The translations under genes were made by a program, and so were the position numbers. From Lachnospiraceae bacterium (lineage in GTDB: Bacteria; Bacillota; Clostridia; Lachnospirales; Lachnospiraceae), in contig JAAWJI010000011.1 in assembly GCA_022796795.1 (NCBI GenBank), positions 27,880-91,879 of the forward strand: a DNA stretch of 64,000 nucleotides, written 5' to 3'. The notes under the pieces were generated by a model. The model did not search any database, was not told where the DNA came from, and saw only the letters and a program-made list of their open reading frames with translations. Positions within the stretch are counted from its first letter, which is position 1, and each line of letters opens with the position of its first letter. Shown here in pieces: positions 17,495 through 25,628 of the stretch.

Positions 17495-18055
17495 ATGCTG
17501 ATTGACATTACACTTCGTATTACCCCCAAAATGGTGGAGGACGCCCAGGGAAATGAAAAGAAGGCCATGGTAGGCCATCTGGGTACCCATTTTGATGTGA
17601 TGAATCAGGAATTTCCCCTGGAATACATCACACGCAGAGGCGTGGTGTTTGATGTAAGCGCCTGGAAGGAGCGGGAGATCACCTCAGCGGATGTGGAGCT
17701 GGAGCGGGTGAGTCCTGACATGGCCGTGCTCTTTTACACAGGCTTTGTGGAGCAGGAGGGCTATGGGGGCAAGCGGTATTTTACAGAGCACCCCCAGCTT
17801 TCCCGGGAGCTGGTGGAGAAGCTTGTAGAGAGAAAGGTTTCTATCATCGGAGTTGACTTTGCCGGGGTTAGGCGGGGAAAGGAGCACACGCCCACAGATC
17901 AGTACTGCGCGGACCAGGGCGTGTTCATTGTGGAAAACCTCTGCAACCTGGGGAGCCTTCCCGCAGACGGAGAGGAGTTTCTGGTCCACACCTATCCCAT
18001 GAATTATGAGGGGATGACAGGACTTCCCTGCCGGGTGGTGGCGGAAAAGCCCTGA
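17495..18055 (+). CDS. Cyclase-family (kynurenine formamidase-like) hydrolase
   Basis: A 186-residue protein of the cyclase/arylformamidase fold. The family metal motif HxGTHxD is intact as HLGTHFD near residue 28, and the conserved IGVDFAGVRRG and late GEEFLVHTYPM segments are present. Members hydrolyse N-formylkynurenine or other amides; the substrate here is undetermined because no tryptophan-degradation genes are nearby. AGAAGGAGG precedes the ATG. It is followed after 9 bases by the RluA gene and probably shares its transcript. Confidence 0.85.
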   Translation: MLIDITLRITPKMVEDAQGNEKKAMVGHLGTHFDVMNQEFPLEYITRRGVVFDVSAWKEREITSADVELERVSPDMAVLFYTGFVEQEGYGGKRYFTEHPQLSRELVEKLVERKVSIIGVDFAGVRRGKEHTPTDQYCADQGVFIVENLCNLGSLPADGEEFLVHTYPMNYEGMTGLPCRVVAEKP

Positions 18056-18064
18056 GGAGAGAAC

Positions 18065-19198
18065 GTGAAAAAAGAGATTTCTTATCAGGTATCCCTGGAG
18101 GAGGACGAAAACAAGCTGGAGCAGGTTCTGCGGCGGTCTCTGGAACTAAGTCCCCGGGAGATCCGAAGAGCTAAATTCCGCCCCCAGGGCATTTGCGTCA
18201 ATGGCGTCAGGCGGCGGGTTACGGAAACTGTGCGCCAGGGAGAGAGGATCACGGTCTGTCTGGAAGAGGAGGGAGACGGCCAGGATCAGCTGGTGGCCGT
18301 GGCAGGAGAACTGCAGGTGCTTTATGAGGACGGGGATGTGCTGGCTGTGTGCAAGCCCCCGGGCCAGGTCTGTCATCCCTCCGGGGGGCATTACGCCGAT
18401 ACCCTGGCCAATGTGATGCAGGATTATTTCCAGAGGAAGGGGCAGCAGGGAAGGATTCGTCTGATTGGACGGCTGGATCAGGAAACCTCGGGCATTGTGC
18501 TGGCGGCCAAGAGCCAGGCGGCGGCAAGCCGTCTGAGCAAACAGCGGGAGCAGGGAATCCTGAAAAAGGAATATCTGGCTTTGGCGGCTGGCAATCCGCT
18601 TCCGGATCAGGGATGGGTGGAGGAGCCTATAGGTCCAGCCAAAAACAGAACAGAGGGAAAACGGGAGGCCATTAGGATGCAGGTGCGGCCGGATGGAAAG
18701 CCTGCCCGGACTTTTTATGAGACGCTGGCTCAAAGGGACGGCGTCTCTTTGTTGCGCCTGACGCTGGATACGGGCCGCACCCATCAGATCCGGGTCCATA
18801 TGGCCTGGCTGGGTTGTCCGCTGCTGGGAGACACCCTGTATGCAGCCATGGCGGAGGGCTTTACCCGGGCCGCGCTGCATGCCGGGACAGGAGGCTTTAC
18901 CCAGGCCGTGCTGCATGCCGGGGCGGAGGGCTTTACCCAGGCCGCGCTGCATGCCGGGACAGGAGGCTTTACCCAGGCCGTGCTGCATGCCGGGGCGGAG
19001 GGCTTTACCCAGGCCGCGCTGCATGCCAGGACAGGAGGCTTTACCCGGGCCGCGCTGCATGCCTGGCGGCTGGCGTTCTGCCAGCCCTTTACCGGGGAAC
19101 CCATTGTGCTGCAAGCGCCCTTTCCTGAGGATTTTGCGGGATACCTTGTGCATTTTCCGCAAATTGTGTATAATGGGGAAGATGTCAAAGGATCATGA
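18065..19198 (+). CDS. RluA-family pseudouridine synthase with an expanded in-frame repeat
   Basis: A 377-residue RNA pseudouridine synthase of the RluA class. It has an N-terminal S4-like segment (SPREIRRAKFRPQGICVNG) and the catalytic motif GRLDQETSGIVLAAK with the active-site Asp. Other motifs are LLRLTLDTGRTHQIRVHMAW and the closing LHAWRLAFCQPFTGEP. Between GDTLYAAMAE and ALHAWRLAF, where family members have a short loop, it carries five extra 12-residue copies of GFT(R/Q)A(A/V)LHAG.. ahead of the native one. This inserts 60 residues close to the conserved C-terminal motif. The GTG start has GAGGAGAG upstream. Whether it remains active is not known, but the repeat keeps the frame open. 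Confidence 0.9.
   Translation: MKKEISYQVSLEEDENKLEQVLRRSLELSPREIRRAKFRPQGICVNGVRRRVTETVRQGERITVCLEEEGDGQDQLVAVAGELQVLYEDGDVLAVCKPPGQVCHPSGGHYADTLANVMQDYFQRKGQQGRIRLIGRLDQETSGIVLAAKSQAAASRLSKQREQGILKKEYLALAAGNPLPDQGWVEEPIGPAKNRTEGKREAIRMQVRPDGKPARTFYETLAQRDGVSLLRLTLDTGRTHQIRVHMAWLGCPLLGDTLYAAMAEGFTRAALHAGTGGFTQAVLHAGAEGFTQAALHAGTGGFTQAVLHAGAEGFTQAALHARTGGFTRAALHAWRLAFCQPFTGEPIVLQAPFPEDFAGYLVHFPQIVYNGEDVKGS
18857..19063 (+). repeat. 36-bp in-frame minisatellite inside the RluA gene
   Basis: Six tandem units start at 18857, 18893, 18929, 18965, 19001 and 19037; the sixth is 27 bases and merges into normal gene sequence. Each unit begins GGCTTTACCC and contains the palindrome GCATGC. Unit ends alternate between GGGACAGGA and GGGGCGGAG, so the array looks like a duplicated 72-bp pair. 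The period is a multiple of three, so changes in copy number would not break the frame. Confidence 0.95.
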
Positions 19199-19299
19199 GG
19201 AAGTGTATGGGAAAATTTTCAAATCTCATGCATACCTTAGAAGGAGTGAATCTGCCGGATAGTCCGGCAGTGTCAGGTTTGAGAAGGGGGAGCGTTAGA

Positions 19300-20481
19300 A
19301 TGAAGAATCTATGGAAAAGCCTGCCGGCGCGGCTGTTGGTGGGTGTAATAGTGGGAGTATTGGCAGGGCTTGTGGCCAATGAATCGGTGATGAATGTGGT
19401 GGTTACGCTGAAGCAGGTGCTGGGTCAGGTAATTACCTTCTGTGTGCCGCTGATCGTGATTGGATTTATCGCCCCGTCTATTACCAGGCTTGGGCAGAAT
19501 GCCTCCCGGATGCTGGGAGTGGCCCTTATTTTGGCCTATGTGTCTTCTATCGGCGCAGCTCTGTTTTCTATGGCAGCCGGATATGGGCTCATTCCGCATC
19601 TGTCCATTGCCTCAGATGTGGAGGGACTGAAAAAGCTGCCGGATGTAATATTCCAGCTGGAGATCCCCCAGATCATGCCGGTGATGAGCGCTCTGGTGTT
19701 TTCCGTGCTGCTTGGCCTGGCCGTGACCTGGACCAAATCAAAGCATACAGAGGAAATCCTGGATGAGTTTCAACAGATCGTGCTGAGCATTGTTTCCCGG
19801 GTGGTGATTCCCATGCTGCCGTTTTTTATCGCCACCACCTTTTGCGGCCTGGCCTATGAGGGAACCATTACCAGGCAGCTGCCCGTATTTCTCAAGGTGA
19901 TTATCATTGTGATGATCGGACATTATATCTGGATGGCTCTTTTATATGTGCTGGCAGGAGTCTATTCCGGAAAGAACCCCATGGAGGTAGTCAAACACTA
20001 CGGTCCCGCCTATTTGACGGCCGTGGGAACCATGTCCTCGGCGGCAACCCTGGCAGTGGCCCTGCGCTGTGCCCGGAAGTCCTCGGTACTGCGGGAGGAT
20101 ATGGTAAATTTCGGCGTTCCCCTGTTTGCCAATATTCATTTGTGCGGCTCCGTGCTTACAGAGGTATTCTTTGTCATGACGGTGTCCCAGATTCTCTATG
20201 GACATATGCCTTCTGTGGGAACTATGGTGCTGTTCTGTCTGCTCCTGGGCGTTTTTGCCATCGGAGCCCCCGGAGTGCCGGGAGGAACGGTTATGGCGTC
20301 TCTGGGATTGATCACCGGAATTCTGCTCTTTGATGAGACGGGAACCGGTTTGATGCTGACCATTTTTGCTCTGCAGGACAGCTTTGGTACGGCCTGCAAC
20401 GTAACAGGAGACGGAGCTTTGACCTTGATTTTAACCGGTTATGCAAAGAAGCATGAGATTGCGGAGGAGCAGAAATCTTGA
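19300..20481 (+). CDS. Dicarboxylate/amino acid:cation symporter (DAACS family)
   Basis: A 393-residue sodium/proton-coupled symporter related to GltP/SstT. It has repeated hydrophobic segments, GQVITFCVPLIVIGFIAPS, the Ser-rich re-entrant loop motif GTMSSAATLAVAL, VNFGVPLFANIHLCGS and the GAPGVPGGTVMASLGL loop. Expected role: uptake of glutamate, aspartate, serine/threonine or C4-dicarboxylates. The ATG at 19300 is preferred over upstream in-frame codons because GAAGGGGGAG precedes it and membrane helix 1 follows. Its stop overlaps the start of the DNA methyltransferase. Confidence 0.88.
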   Translation: MKNLWKSLPARLLVGVIVGVLAGLVANESVMNVVVTLKQVLGQVITFCVPLIVIGFIAPSITRLGQNASRMLGVALILAYVSSIGAALFSMAAGYGLIPHLSIASDVEGLKKLPDVIFQLEIPQIMPVMSALVFSVLLGLAVTWTKSKHTEEILDEFQQIVLSIVSRVVIPMLPFFIATTFCGLAYEGTITRQLPVFLKVIIIVMIGHYIWMALLYVLAGVYSGKNPMEVVKHYGPAYLTAVGTMSSAATLAVALRCARKSSVLREDMVNFGVPLFANIHLCGSVLTEVFFVMTVSQILYGHMPSVGTMVLFCLLLGVFAIGAPGVPGGTVMASLGLITGILLFDETGTGLMLTIFALQDSFGTACNVTGDGALTLILTGYAKKHEIAEEQKS

Positions 20482-21398
20482 AAAAAGATCTGCAGGTGAG
20501 GGAGATCTGGCAGGGAGATTGCCTGGAACGCATGAAAGAGATCGAAACAGAGTCTGTTCATTTGATTCTCTCAGACATTCCCTATGGGATCAGCTATGAG
20601 GAATGGGATGTACTTCATCACAATACCAACCATGGTCTGCTGGGGGCAAGTCCCTCCCAGCAGAGGAGCGGCAGCATTTTTAGGACCAGGGGAAAGCCCT
20701 TAAACGGCTGGTCCCAGGCGGATAAGCAGATCCCAAAGGAATATTATGAATGGTGCGGCAGCTGGGCTCCTGACTGGTATCGGGTGCTAAAGCCCGGCTC
20801 CAGCTGCTTTGTGTTTGCCGGACGGCGCCTGGCTCACCGCTGTATTTGCGCTCTGGAGGATGCAGGATTTATTTTTAAGGATATGCTGGCCTGGGAAAAG
20901 GATTCGGCGGCCTATCGGGCCCAGCGGGTCAGCTGTGTGTTTGAACGCCGGGGGGATGCGGAAAACAGCTTGCGTTGGCAGGGATGGAAGGTGGGAAATC
21001 TGCGGCCTCTGTTTGAGCCGGTGCTTTGGTTTATGAAGCCCTATCCTGTGGGGGGAACCCTGGCGGATAATATTCTGAGCAATGGGGTGGGGGCATTCCA
21101 TGAGCAGGAGCTGAAAAGGCTTACGGAGCAGGAAGAGGGAGTAAGAAGCTGCTCCAATCTGCTCCGTGTCCGGGCAGAGGGATCAGACCGGGGCCGGCAT
21201 CCTGCCCAGAAGCCGGTGCGGTTGCTGGAAATTCTTATTTCCCTGGTGACCGCAGAGGAGCAGCTGGTGCTGGATCCCTTTTGCGGCAGCGGGAGTACCC
21301 TGGTGGCTGCAAAAAGGCTTGGCAGGCAGTATCTGGGGATTGAGCAGAATGAGGAGTATTGCCGGATCGCCAGGGAACGGCTGAGGGATGCGAAATAG
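20478..21398 (+). CDS. Orphan site-specific DNA methyltransferase, beta-class (N4-C/N6-A)
   Basis: A 306-residue DNA methyltransferase. The catalytic motif IV reads SDIPYG (a variant of DPPY) near residue 33, and the AdoMet motif I DPFCGSGSTLVAAKRLG lies near the C-terminus, followed by YLGIEQNEEY. This order (IV, target recognition, I) marks the beta class, which methylates adenine N6 or cytosine N4. GRHPAQKPVRLLE is the usual motif X region. No endonuclease gene is adjacent, so it is probably solitary. The TTG start overlaps the symporter stop by 4 bases (TTGA) with AGGAG upstream, implying translational coupling to an unrelated transporter. Confidence 0.88.
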   Translation: MKKDLQVREIWQGDCLERMKEIETESVHLILSDIPYGISYEEWDVLHHNTNHGLLGASPSQQRSGSIFRTRGKPLNGWSQADKQIPKEYYEWCGSWAPDWYRVLKPGSSCFVFAGRRLAHRCICALEDAGFIFKDMLAWEKDSAAYRAQRVSCVFERRGDAENSLRWQGWKVGNLRPLFEPVLWFMKPYPVGGTLADNILSNGVGAFHEQELKRLTEQEEGVRSCSNLLRVRAEGSDRGRHPAQKPVRLLEILISLVTAEEQLVLDPFCGSGSTLVAAKRLGRQYLGIEQNEEYCRIARERLRDAK

Positions 21399-21416
21399 GA
21401 TAGAGAAATCAAAAAG

Positions 21417-21467
21417 AGACGGCTGAAGCTCTCAGGTCATAAACCGGAGCGGAAGCCGTCTTTTTTT
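21417..21467 (+). terminator. Terminator after the methyltransferase gene
   Basis: AGACGGCT (21417-21424) pairs with AGCCGTCT (21454-21461), and the right arm runs into seven T. The loop is long but holds a small inner stem (GCTC/GAGC). It separates the methyltransferase transcript from the sigma factor promoter. Confidence 0.75.
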
Positions 21468-21493
21468 GCCCGTGCATGAAATTTATCCAAAAA

Positions 21494-21526
21494 GGAAAAC
21501 TTTTTCTGAAAGTGGAAGCGTCTAAT
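21494..21526 (+). promoter_or_regulatory. ECF-type promoter, probable autoregulation
   Basis: GGAAAACTTTTT (21494-21505) and CGTCTAAT (21519-21526) resemble the AAC(T)-rich -35 and CGTC -10 elements of promoters read by ECF sigma factors of the SigV/SigW type. It lies ~30 bases before the ECF sigma gene, as expected if the sigma factor activates its own operon. Confidence 0.65.
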
Positions 21527-21554
21527 AGACAGAACAGGAAGGAGGACAAAAATT

Positions 21555-22049
21555 TTGAATCGGGAAGCATTACAAAAGAAAGTGGAAGAGCAGATCCTGG
21601 ATTCCTATGAGGCTTTGTACCGCCTGGCCTTTACCTACGTGCATCAGGAGCAGGATGCTCTGGACATTGTACAGGAAAGTGTTTACCGGGCCATGAAGCA
21701 CGCCTCTTCAGTCCGGGAGGAGCAATATATAGAGACCTGGCTCTGGCGGATCACCATGAATACGGCGATAGATTTTATCCGGAAGAATCGCAGGGAACTG
21801 GTTCAGGAGGAGTTTCCGGAAGCCGGAGTGGAGGATCAATATCAGGATTTCGATACCCTGGAAGCCCTGGAGGTGCTGTCAGAAAAAGAGCGGGCCGTGG
21901 TGGTGCTGCGATTCTTTGAGGACCGGCAGATCCGGGAGGTAGCGGAGATTCTTCAGGAAAATACCAACACGGTAAAAACCATTTTATACCGAAGTCTGCG
22001 GAAACTGAAAATAGAATTGACCAGGGAGGAATTGCTCTATGAAGGATAA
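21555..22049 (+). CDS. ECF RNA polymerase sigma factor, SigV-like
   Basis: A 164-residue group 4 sigma factor. Region 2 is seen as RLAFTYVHQEQDALDIVQES and ETWLWRITMNTAIDFIRKN. Region 4 is EALEVLSEKERAVVVLRFFE plus the helix-turn-helix IREVAEILQENTNTVKTIL. Start is TTG at 21555, with GGAAGGAGGA eight bases upstream. The next gene overlaps by 11 bases and is the likely membrane anti-sigma factor. Family knowledge suggests response to cell envelope stress such as lysozyme; here that is inferred from the RsiV-like partner. Confidence 0.93.
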   Translation: MNREALQKKVEEQILDSYEALYRLAFTYVHQEQDALDIVQESVYRAMKHASSVREEQYIETWLWRITMNTAIDFIRKNRRELVQEEFPEAGVEDQYQDFDTLEALEVLSEKERAVVVLRFFEDRQIREVAEILQENTNTVKTILYRSLRKLKIELTREELLYEG

Positions 22050-23127
22050 GAGGCTGGACCATATGAGAGAAGAGTACGAACAGATTGGAATTCCCGGAGA
22101 GCTTCGGGAGCGTGTAGAGACGGCGATCCTGCAGGCAAAGAGGGAACTTGGCATGGAGGAAGAGATCCCAAGAACAAAGATCCAAAAAGCAGACGCAAAA
22201 AGGGAAGAAGATGCTCAGAAGACAGTTGCAGGTACACAGAAAACGTGGACAATGGAAATAGATGGAGCAGAAGAGGAGGATTGGAGCATGAGTCAGGGAA
22301 GCAGAGGAAAACAAAAGGGAAACAGAAGAGGAAGGACAAGGAGGAGTCCGCTTTCCTGGGCAGGGGGAATCGCGGGGACAGCTGCGGCCGCCATGCTGGT
22401 GATCACCGTGCTTGCCAACACAAGTCCCTCTGTGGCCTATGCCATGGAAAGCATTCCGGTCTTGGGAAGCATTGTGAAGGTGGTGACCTTCCGGAATTAT
22501 GAGAGGAAAGAAAACACCATGGAAGCCAATATTAAGGTGCCGGAGCTTCAGGTGGAGGATTCCACGGGCCAGGTACAGGAGGAAAGCACCGAGGAACTGA
22601 ACCGACGGATTCAGGAGTACACAGATGAGATCATCGCCCGGTATGAGGCGGACGTGGAGGCTGCGGGAGGAGAAGGCCATGAGTCCGTAGAGCTGGATTA
22701 CCGTATTGTGACAGACAACGAGAAGCTGTTCTCCATCCGTTTCGATGAGCTCATTGTTATGGCCAGCGGCACCCAGCTGGTAAAAATCTATCATGTGGAT
22801 AAAACCACCGGCGAGGTAATCAATCTGGACGGTCTGTTCCAGGCAGATGCAGACTATGTGACGGCAATATCCGAGAATATCAAAGAACAGATGAAGGAGC
22901 GGATGGCAGAGGATGAAAATGTCAGCTACTGGGTAGACAGCGATATGCCGGAGTGGAATTTTAAGGAGATTCGGAAGGACGCCGTGTTCTATGTAAATGA
23001 GGCGGGACATTTGGTTATTGTTTTTGATGAGTATGAGGTGGCTCCGGGATTTATGGGAAGCCAGGAATTTGAGATTCCCACAGAGGTGATTGCGGGGATG
23101 GTGAAAGAGGGATATCTTCTGCCTTAG
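22039..23127 (+). CDS. RsiV-like membrane anti-sigma factor
   Basis: A 362-residue protein with one membrane span near residues 105-127 (WAGGIAGTAAAAMLVITVLA). The basic, charged N-terminal ~100 residues would hold the sigma factor in the cytoplasm. Outside, KVVTFRNYERKENTMEANIK and the C-terminal VDKTTGEVINLDGLF and VFDEYEVAPG blocks match the DUF4163/DUF3298 pair of RsiV proteins. In Bacillus and Clostridioides, RsiV binds lysozyme and is then cleaved to free SigV. Overlap with the sigma gene implies coupled translation. The N-terminal part is longer and more low-complexity than usual. Confidence 0.85.
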   Translation: MKDKRLDHMREEYEQIGIPGELRERVETAILQAKRELGMEEEIPRTKIQKADAKREEDAQKTVAGTQKTWTMEIDGAEEEDWSMSQGSRGKQKGNRRGRTRRSPLSWAGGIAGTAAAAMLVITVLANTSPSVAYAMESIPVLGSIVKVVTFRNYERKENTMEANIKVPELQVEDSTGQVQEESTEELNRRIQEYTDEIIARYEADVEAAGGEGHESVELDYRIVTDNEKLFSIRFDELIVMASGTQLVKIYHVDKTTGEVINLDGLFQADADYVTAISENIKEQMKERMAEDENVSYWVDSDMPEWNFKEIRKDAVFYVNEAGHLVIVFDEYEVAPGFMGSQEFEIPTEVIAGMVKEGYLLP

Positions 23128-23259
23128 ATGAGTGGAGATTGACGGCGCCGAAATCTGGTTGTCCAGGGAGGACGAGGAGTTTCGCCATAATCCGGGTGTT
23201 GTGGAGGTTGGAGAAGGAAGTGGGGGGCAGGGTTTGCTCCGACTTAATGTAGAATTTTC

Positions 23260-23360
23260 AGGGGCTGTGGCAAAACAGCTGTTATATACAAGATAGAGCA
23301 TTTAGGCCACAAAGGTTGCACCTATATCTTGCGTATAAGCTGCATTTTGCAACAGCCCCT
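23260..23360. terminator. ~100-bp imperfect palindrome, bidirectional terminator or repeat element
   Basis: AGGGGCTGTGGCAAAA (23260-23275) pairs with TTTTGCAACAGCCCCT (23345-23360), 15 of 16, and pairing continues inward through CAGCTGTTATATACAAGATA and its imperfect partner. It separates the convergent rsiV and nagA genes. Its size exceeds an ordinary terminator and suggests a dispersed palindromic repeat. The 130 bases before it (23128-23259) contain only a short GTG-started frame of ~55 codons that I cannot support as a gene. Confidence 0.65.
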
Positions 23361-23372
23361 TCTAATATTTCT

Positions 23373-24536
23373 CTATTTAACCACTTTCCCCTGAAACAAC
23401 ATTCCTGTAATGTCCAAATTCTCATTCAGCAGCACCACATTGGCCGTTTTCCCGGGATCCAGACTCCCGAAGCGGTCATAGATGCCGATGGATTTTGCGG
23501 GATTGACCGTGGCGCATTTCACGGCGGTCCACAGGGGAATCCCCATATCCTTCACTGCATGGCGCATACAGTCCATAAGGTTGGTGGCGGAGCCGGCAAT
23601 GGTGCCGTCTGCCAGGGTTGCCAGGGAGCCGGTTACCTTCACGGCCTGTCCGCCCAGGGAATAATCCCCGTCAGTAAGGCCTGTGGCCATCATGCTGTCG
23701 CTGATCAGGATCACCCGGTTGTCTCCGAACATCTTAAAGGTGGCCCGGACCATGGCGGGAGCGATATGAATGCCATCGCAGATCAGTTCCACCTGGCAGG
23801 CGGCATCGTCAAAGGCAGCTCCCACTACCCCGGGAGCCCGATGGGAAAAGGGCATCATAGCGTTGTACAGGTGGGTTGCGTGGCTGGCGCCTGCAGCCAG
23901 GGCAGCCCAGGCTGTGTCATAGTCCGCTGTGGTATGGGCAATGCTCAGCACCACCTGACCTTTTAGAGCCTCTATAAACTCCATGGCTCCTTCCAGTTCC
24001 GGGGCCAGGGAGACCAGCCGGTACAAGCCTCCTGCAGCCTTCTGCAGGCGGCGGTACATGGCCAGATCCGGCTTTTTCAGATAAAGGGGATTCTGAGCCC
24101 CCTTTTTCTCCAGAGACAGGAAGGGGCCTTCCATGTGGATCCCGCAAAGCCTGGCCAATGGGGGCTTTGTGGTTTGGCGGCTGCCTTCCTGGTCCGCTTC
24201 TTCGTCCTGCCAGCGGGCAAACTCCAAAGCCTCCCGTCCGATAGAGGTTAGGGTTTCCTCCGGCAGGGTCATGGTGGCCGGGCAGATCTGGGTGACGCCG
24301 TTTTGCAGTTCATATGCGGCGATTGCCTCAAAGGCCTCCCAGGTGCCGTCGCAGAAGTCATAGCCCACGCAGCCGTGGAAATGGATGTCCGTAAGTCCCG
24401 GGATGGCATAGGCTCCCTGACCGTCCAGAATCTCATGGTCCCTGGAAGTTTGAGAAAGCTGTGAACCGTCTGTGTACAGCTCTCCTTCCTCAAAGGCGCC
24501 ATTTTCCCGGAAAATCCGGATATTTTTCACAATCAT
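23373..24536 (-). CDS. nagA: N-acetylglucosamine-6-phosphate deacetylase
   Basis: A 387-residue amidohydrolase-superfamily enzyme that deacetylates GlcNAc-6-phosphate to GlcN-6-phosphate. Diagnostic segments are GLTDIHFHGCVGYDF, HMEGPFLSLEKKGAQNP, HATHLYNAMMPFSHRAPG, ELICDGIHIAP, the catalytic-Asp region LISDSMMATG, and a closing DPGKTANVVLLNE. Length fits the family. It lies 74 bases downstream of nagB on the same strand, giving an operon for GlcNAc use that links to the GH20 hexosaminidase and other glycosidases in the window. Confidence 0.95.
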   Translation of the reverse strand: MIVKNIRIFRENGAFEEGELYTDGSQLSQTSRDHEILDGQGAYAIPGLTDIHFHGCVGYDFCDGTWEAFEAIAAYELQNGVTQICPATMTLPEETLTSIGREALEFARWQDEEADQEGSRQTTKPPLARLCGIHMEGPFLSLEKKGAQNPLYLKKPDLAMYRRLQKAAGGLYRLVSLAPELEGAMEFIEALKGQVVLSIAHTTADYDTAWAALAAGASHATHLYNAMMPFSHRAPGVVGAAFDDAACQVELICDGIHIAPAMVRATFKMFGDNRVILISDSMMATGLTDGDYSLGGQAVKVTGSLATLADGTIAGSATNLMDCMRHAVKDMGIPLWTAVKCATVNPAKSIGIYDRFGSLDPGKTANVVLLNENLDITGMLFQGKVVK

Positions 24537-24610
24537 GAAAGTGCCTCCTGTCCTTTTTATGTTTGCAGGCCATATGCCGCGAAGGGATTTTCATATGTCT
24601 GCGGAAGATT

Positions 24611-25342
24611 TTATAGTTTCATCATGGACATGGCCGCCTCGTCGGCAACTAAGGTCACGTCCGGATGCAGCTGCAGCACAGAGGCCGGTACCTGAGGAGT
24701 AATGGGGCCCTCTACGGCTTTGGCCAGGATCTCTGCCTTGTCTGCGCCGCTGACCACAAGGAGAATCTTCCGGGCCAGCATAATATTTTTGATGCCCATG
24801 GTATAGGCCTGGCGGGGCACGTCCTCTGCTTTCTCAAAGAAGCGTTTGTTAGCCTCAATGGTGAGAGGAGTCAGGTCCACGCAGTGGGTCTCTGCCGGGA
24901 ACACGCTGTCCGGCTCGTTAAAGCCAATATGGCCGTCATGGCCGATGCCCAGAAGCTGCAGGTCAATGCCGCCCAGGTCCCGGATCATGGCGTTGTATGC
25001 GCTGCAGGCAGCCTCGCTGTCCGCCTCTGCGCCGTTGGGCACATGGGTGTTCTCCATGGCAATGTTGATTCCGGAGAACAGGTTTTTGTTCATAAAATAC
25101 CGGTAGCTCTGGTCGTTGTCCGGCGTCAGGCCTTTGTACTCATCCAGATTGACTGTTTTTACCTGGGAGAAATCCAGATCTCCCTGCTTGTGCCATTCAA
25201 TCAGCTGCTTGTAAGCGCCTACAGGCGTGGAACCGGTAGCCAGACCAAGAACGCAGTCTGGTTTCAGGAGAACCTGTGCGGAGATGATGTTGGCAGCCTT
25301 TCTGCTCATTTCTTCATAGTTTTTGACTTTGTAGATTTTCAT
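24611..25342 (-). CDS. nagB: Glucosamine-6-phosphate deaminase
   Basis: A 243-residue sugar-phosphate isomerase/deaminase producing fructose-6-phosphate and ammonia from GlcN-6-phosphate. Key segments: GLATGSTPVGAYKQLI (phosphate loop), VNLDEYKGL with the catalytic Asp, and LLGIGHDGHIGFNEP with the active-site His and Glu region. It is first in the nagB-nagA operon. A TATACT -10 box lies upstream on the minus strand; its -35 box is weak. The gene is divergent from galE across 286 bases that contain both promoters and nothing else I recognise. Confidence 0.95.
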   Translation of the reverse strand: MKIYKVKNYEEMSRKAANIISAQVLLKPDCVLGLATGSTPVGAYKQLIEWHKQGDLDFSQVKTVNLDEYKGLTPDNDQSYRYFMNKNLFSGINIAMENTHVPNGAEADSEAACSAYNAMIRDLGGIDLQLLGIGHDGHIGFNEPDSVFPAETHCVDLTPLTIEANKRFFEKAEDVPRQAYTMGIKNIMLARKILLVVSGADKAEILAKAVEGPITPQVPASVLQLHPDVTLVADEAAMSMMKL

Positions 25343-25502
25343 GTTGCTTCACCTTTTTACAGACCGTTTTTGATCTGCCCTTTCTTTCTACAGTATAGCA
25401 GATTTTACCGTGAAAGAGGATACAAATTTAAAATTTATTTTGCCCATTTTCGAAAATTTGTTGCAGGTTTTGGGATATTTGTTGCGGCTTTTAGGGAAAC
25501 CG

Positions 25503-25531
25503 TTGTGAAATCCTTCCGTTTGTAGTATGAT
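25503..25531 (+). promoter_or_regulatory. Promoter for galE
   Basis: TTGTGA (25503-25508), a 17-base spacer and TATGAT (25526-25531) lie ~100 bases before the galE start in the nagB-galE gap. Confidence 0.6.
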
Positions 25532-25628
25532 AAGGCAGAAAACAAGAGAAACTTTATATCATCCTTTGAGCCCCGCGGATCCGGGACAAAGGATGGGAAA
25601 GCGGCAAAATAGAAGGAGGAATCTAGTC

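Noticed and set aside
18840-19188. Repetitive frames on both strands over the RluA minisatellite (several alternative repeat proteins)
   Set aside because: A 36-bp repeat is open in many frames; only the pseudouridine synthase frame has flanking conserved domains.
23136-23297. GTG-started ~54-codon plus frame after rsiV
   Set aside because: No convincing ribosome binding site, no recognisable family, and its 3' half falls in the palindromic element.
21775-23301. 508-codon minus-strand frame over the sigma/anti-sigma genes
   Set aside because: Cys/Ser/Pro/Leu-rich shadow; the plus strand encodes a standard ECF sigma factor and RsiV.
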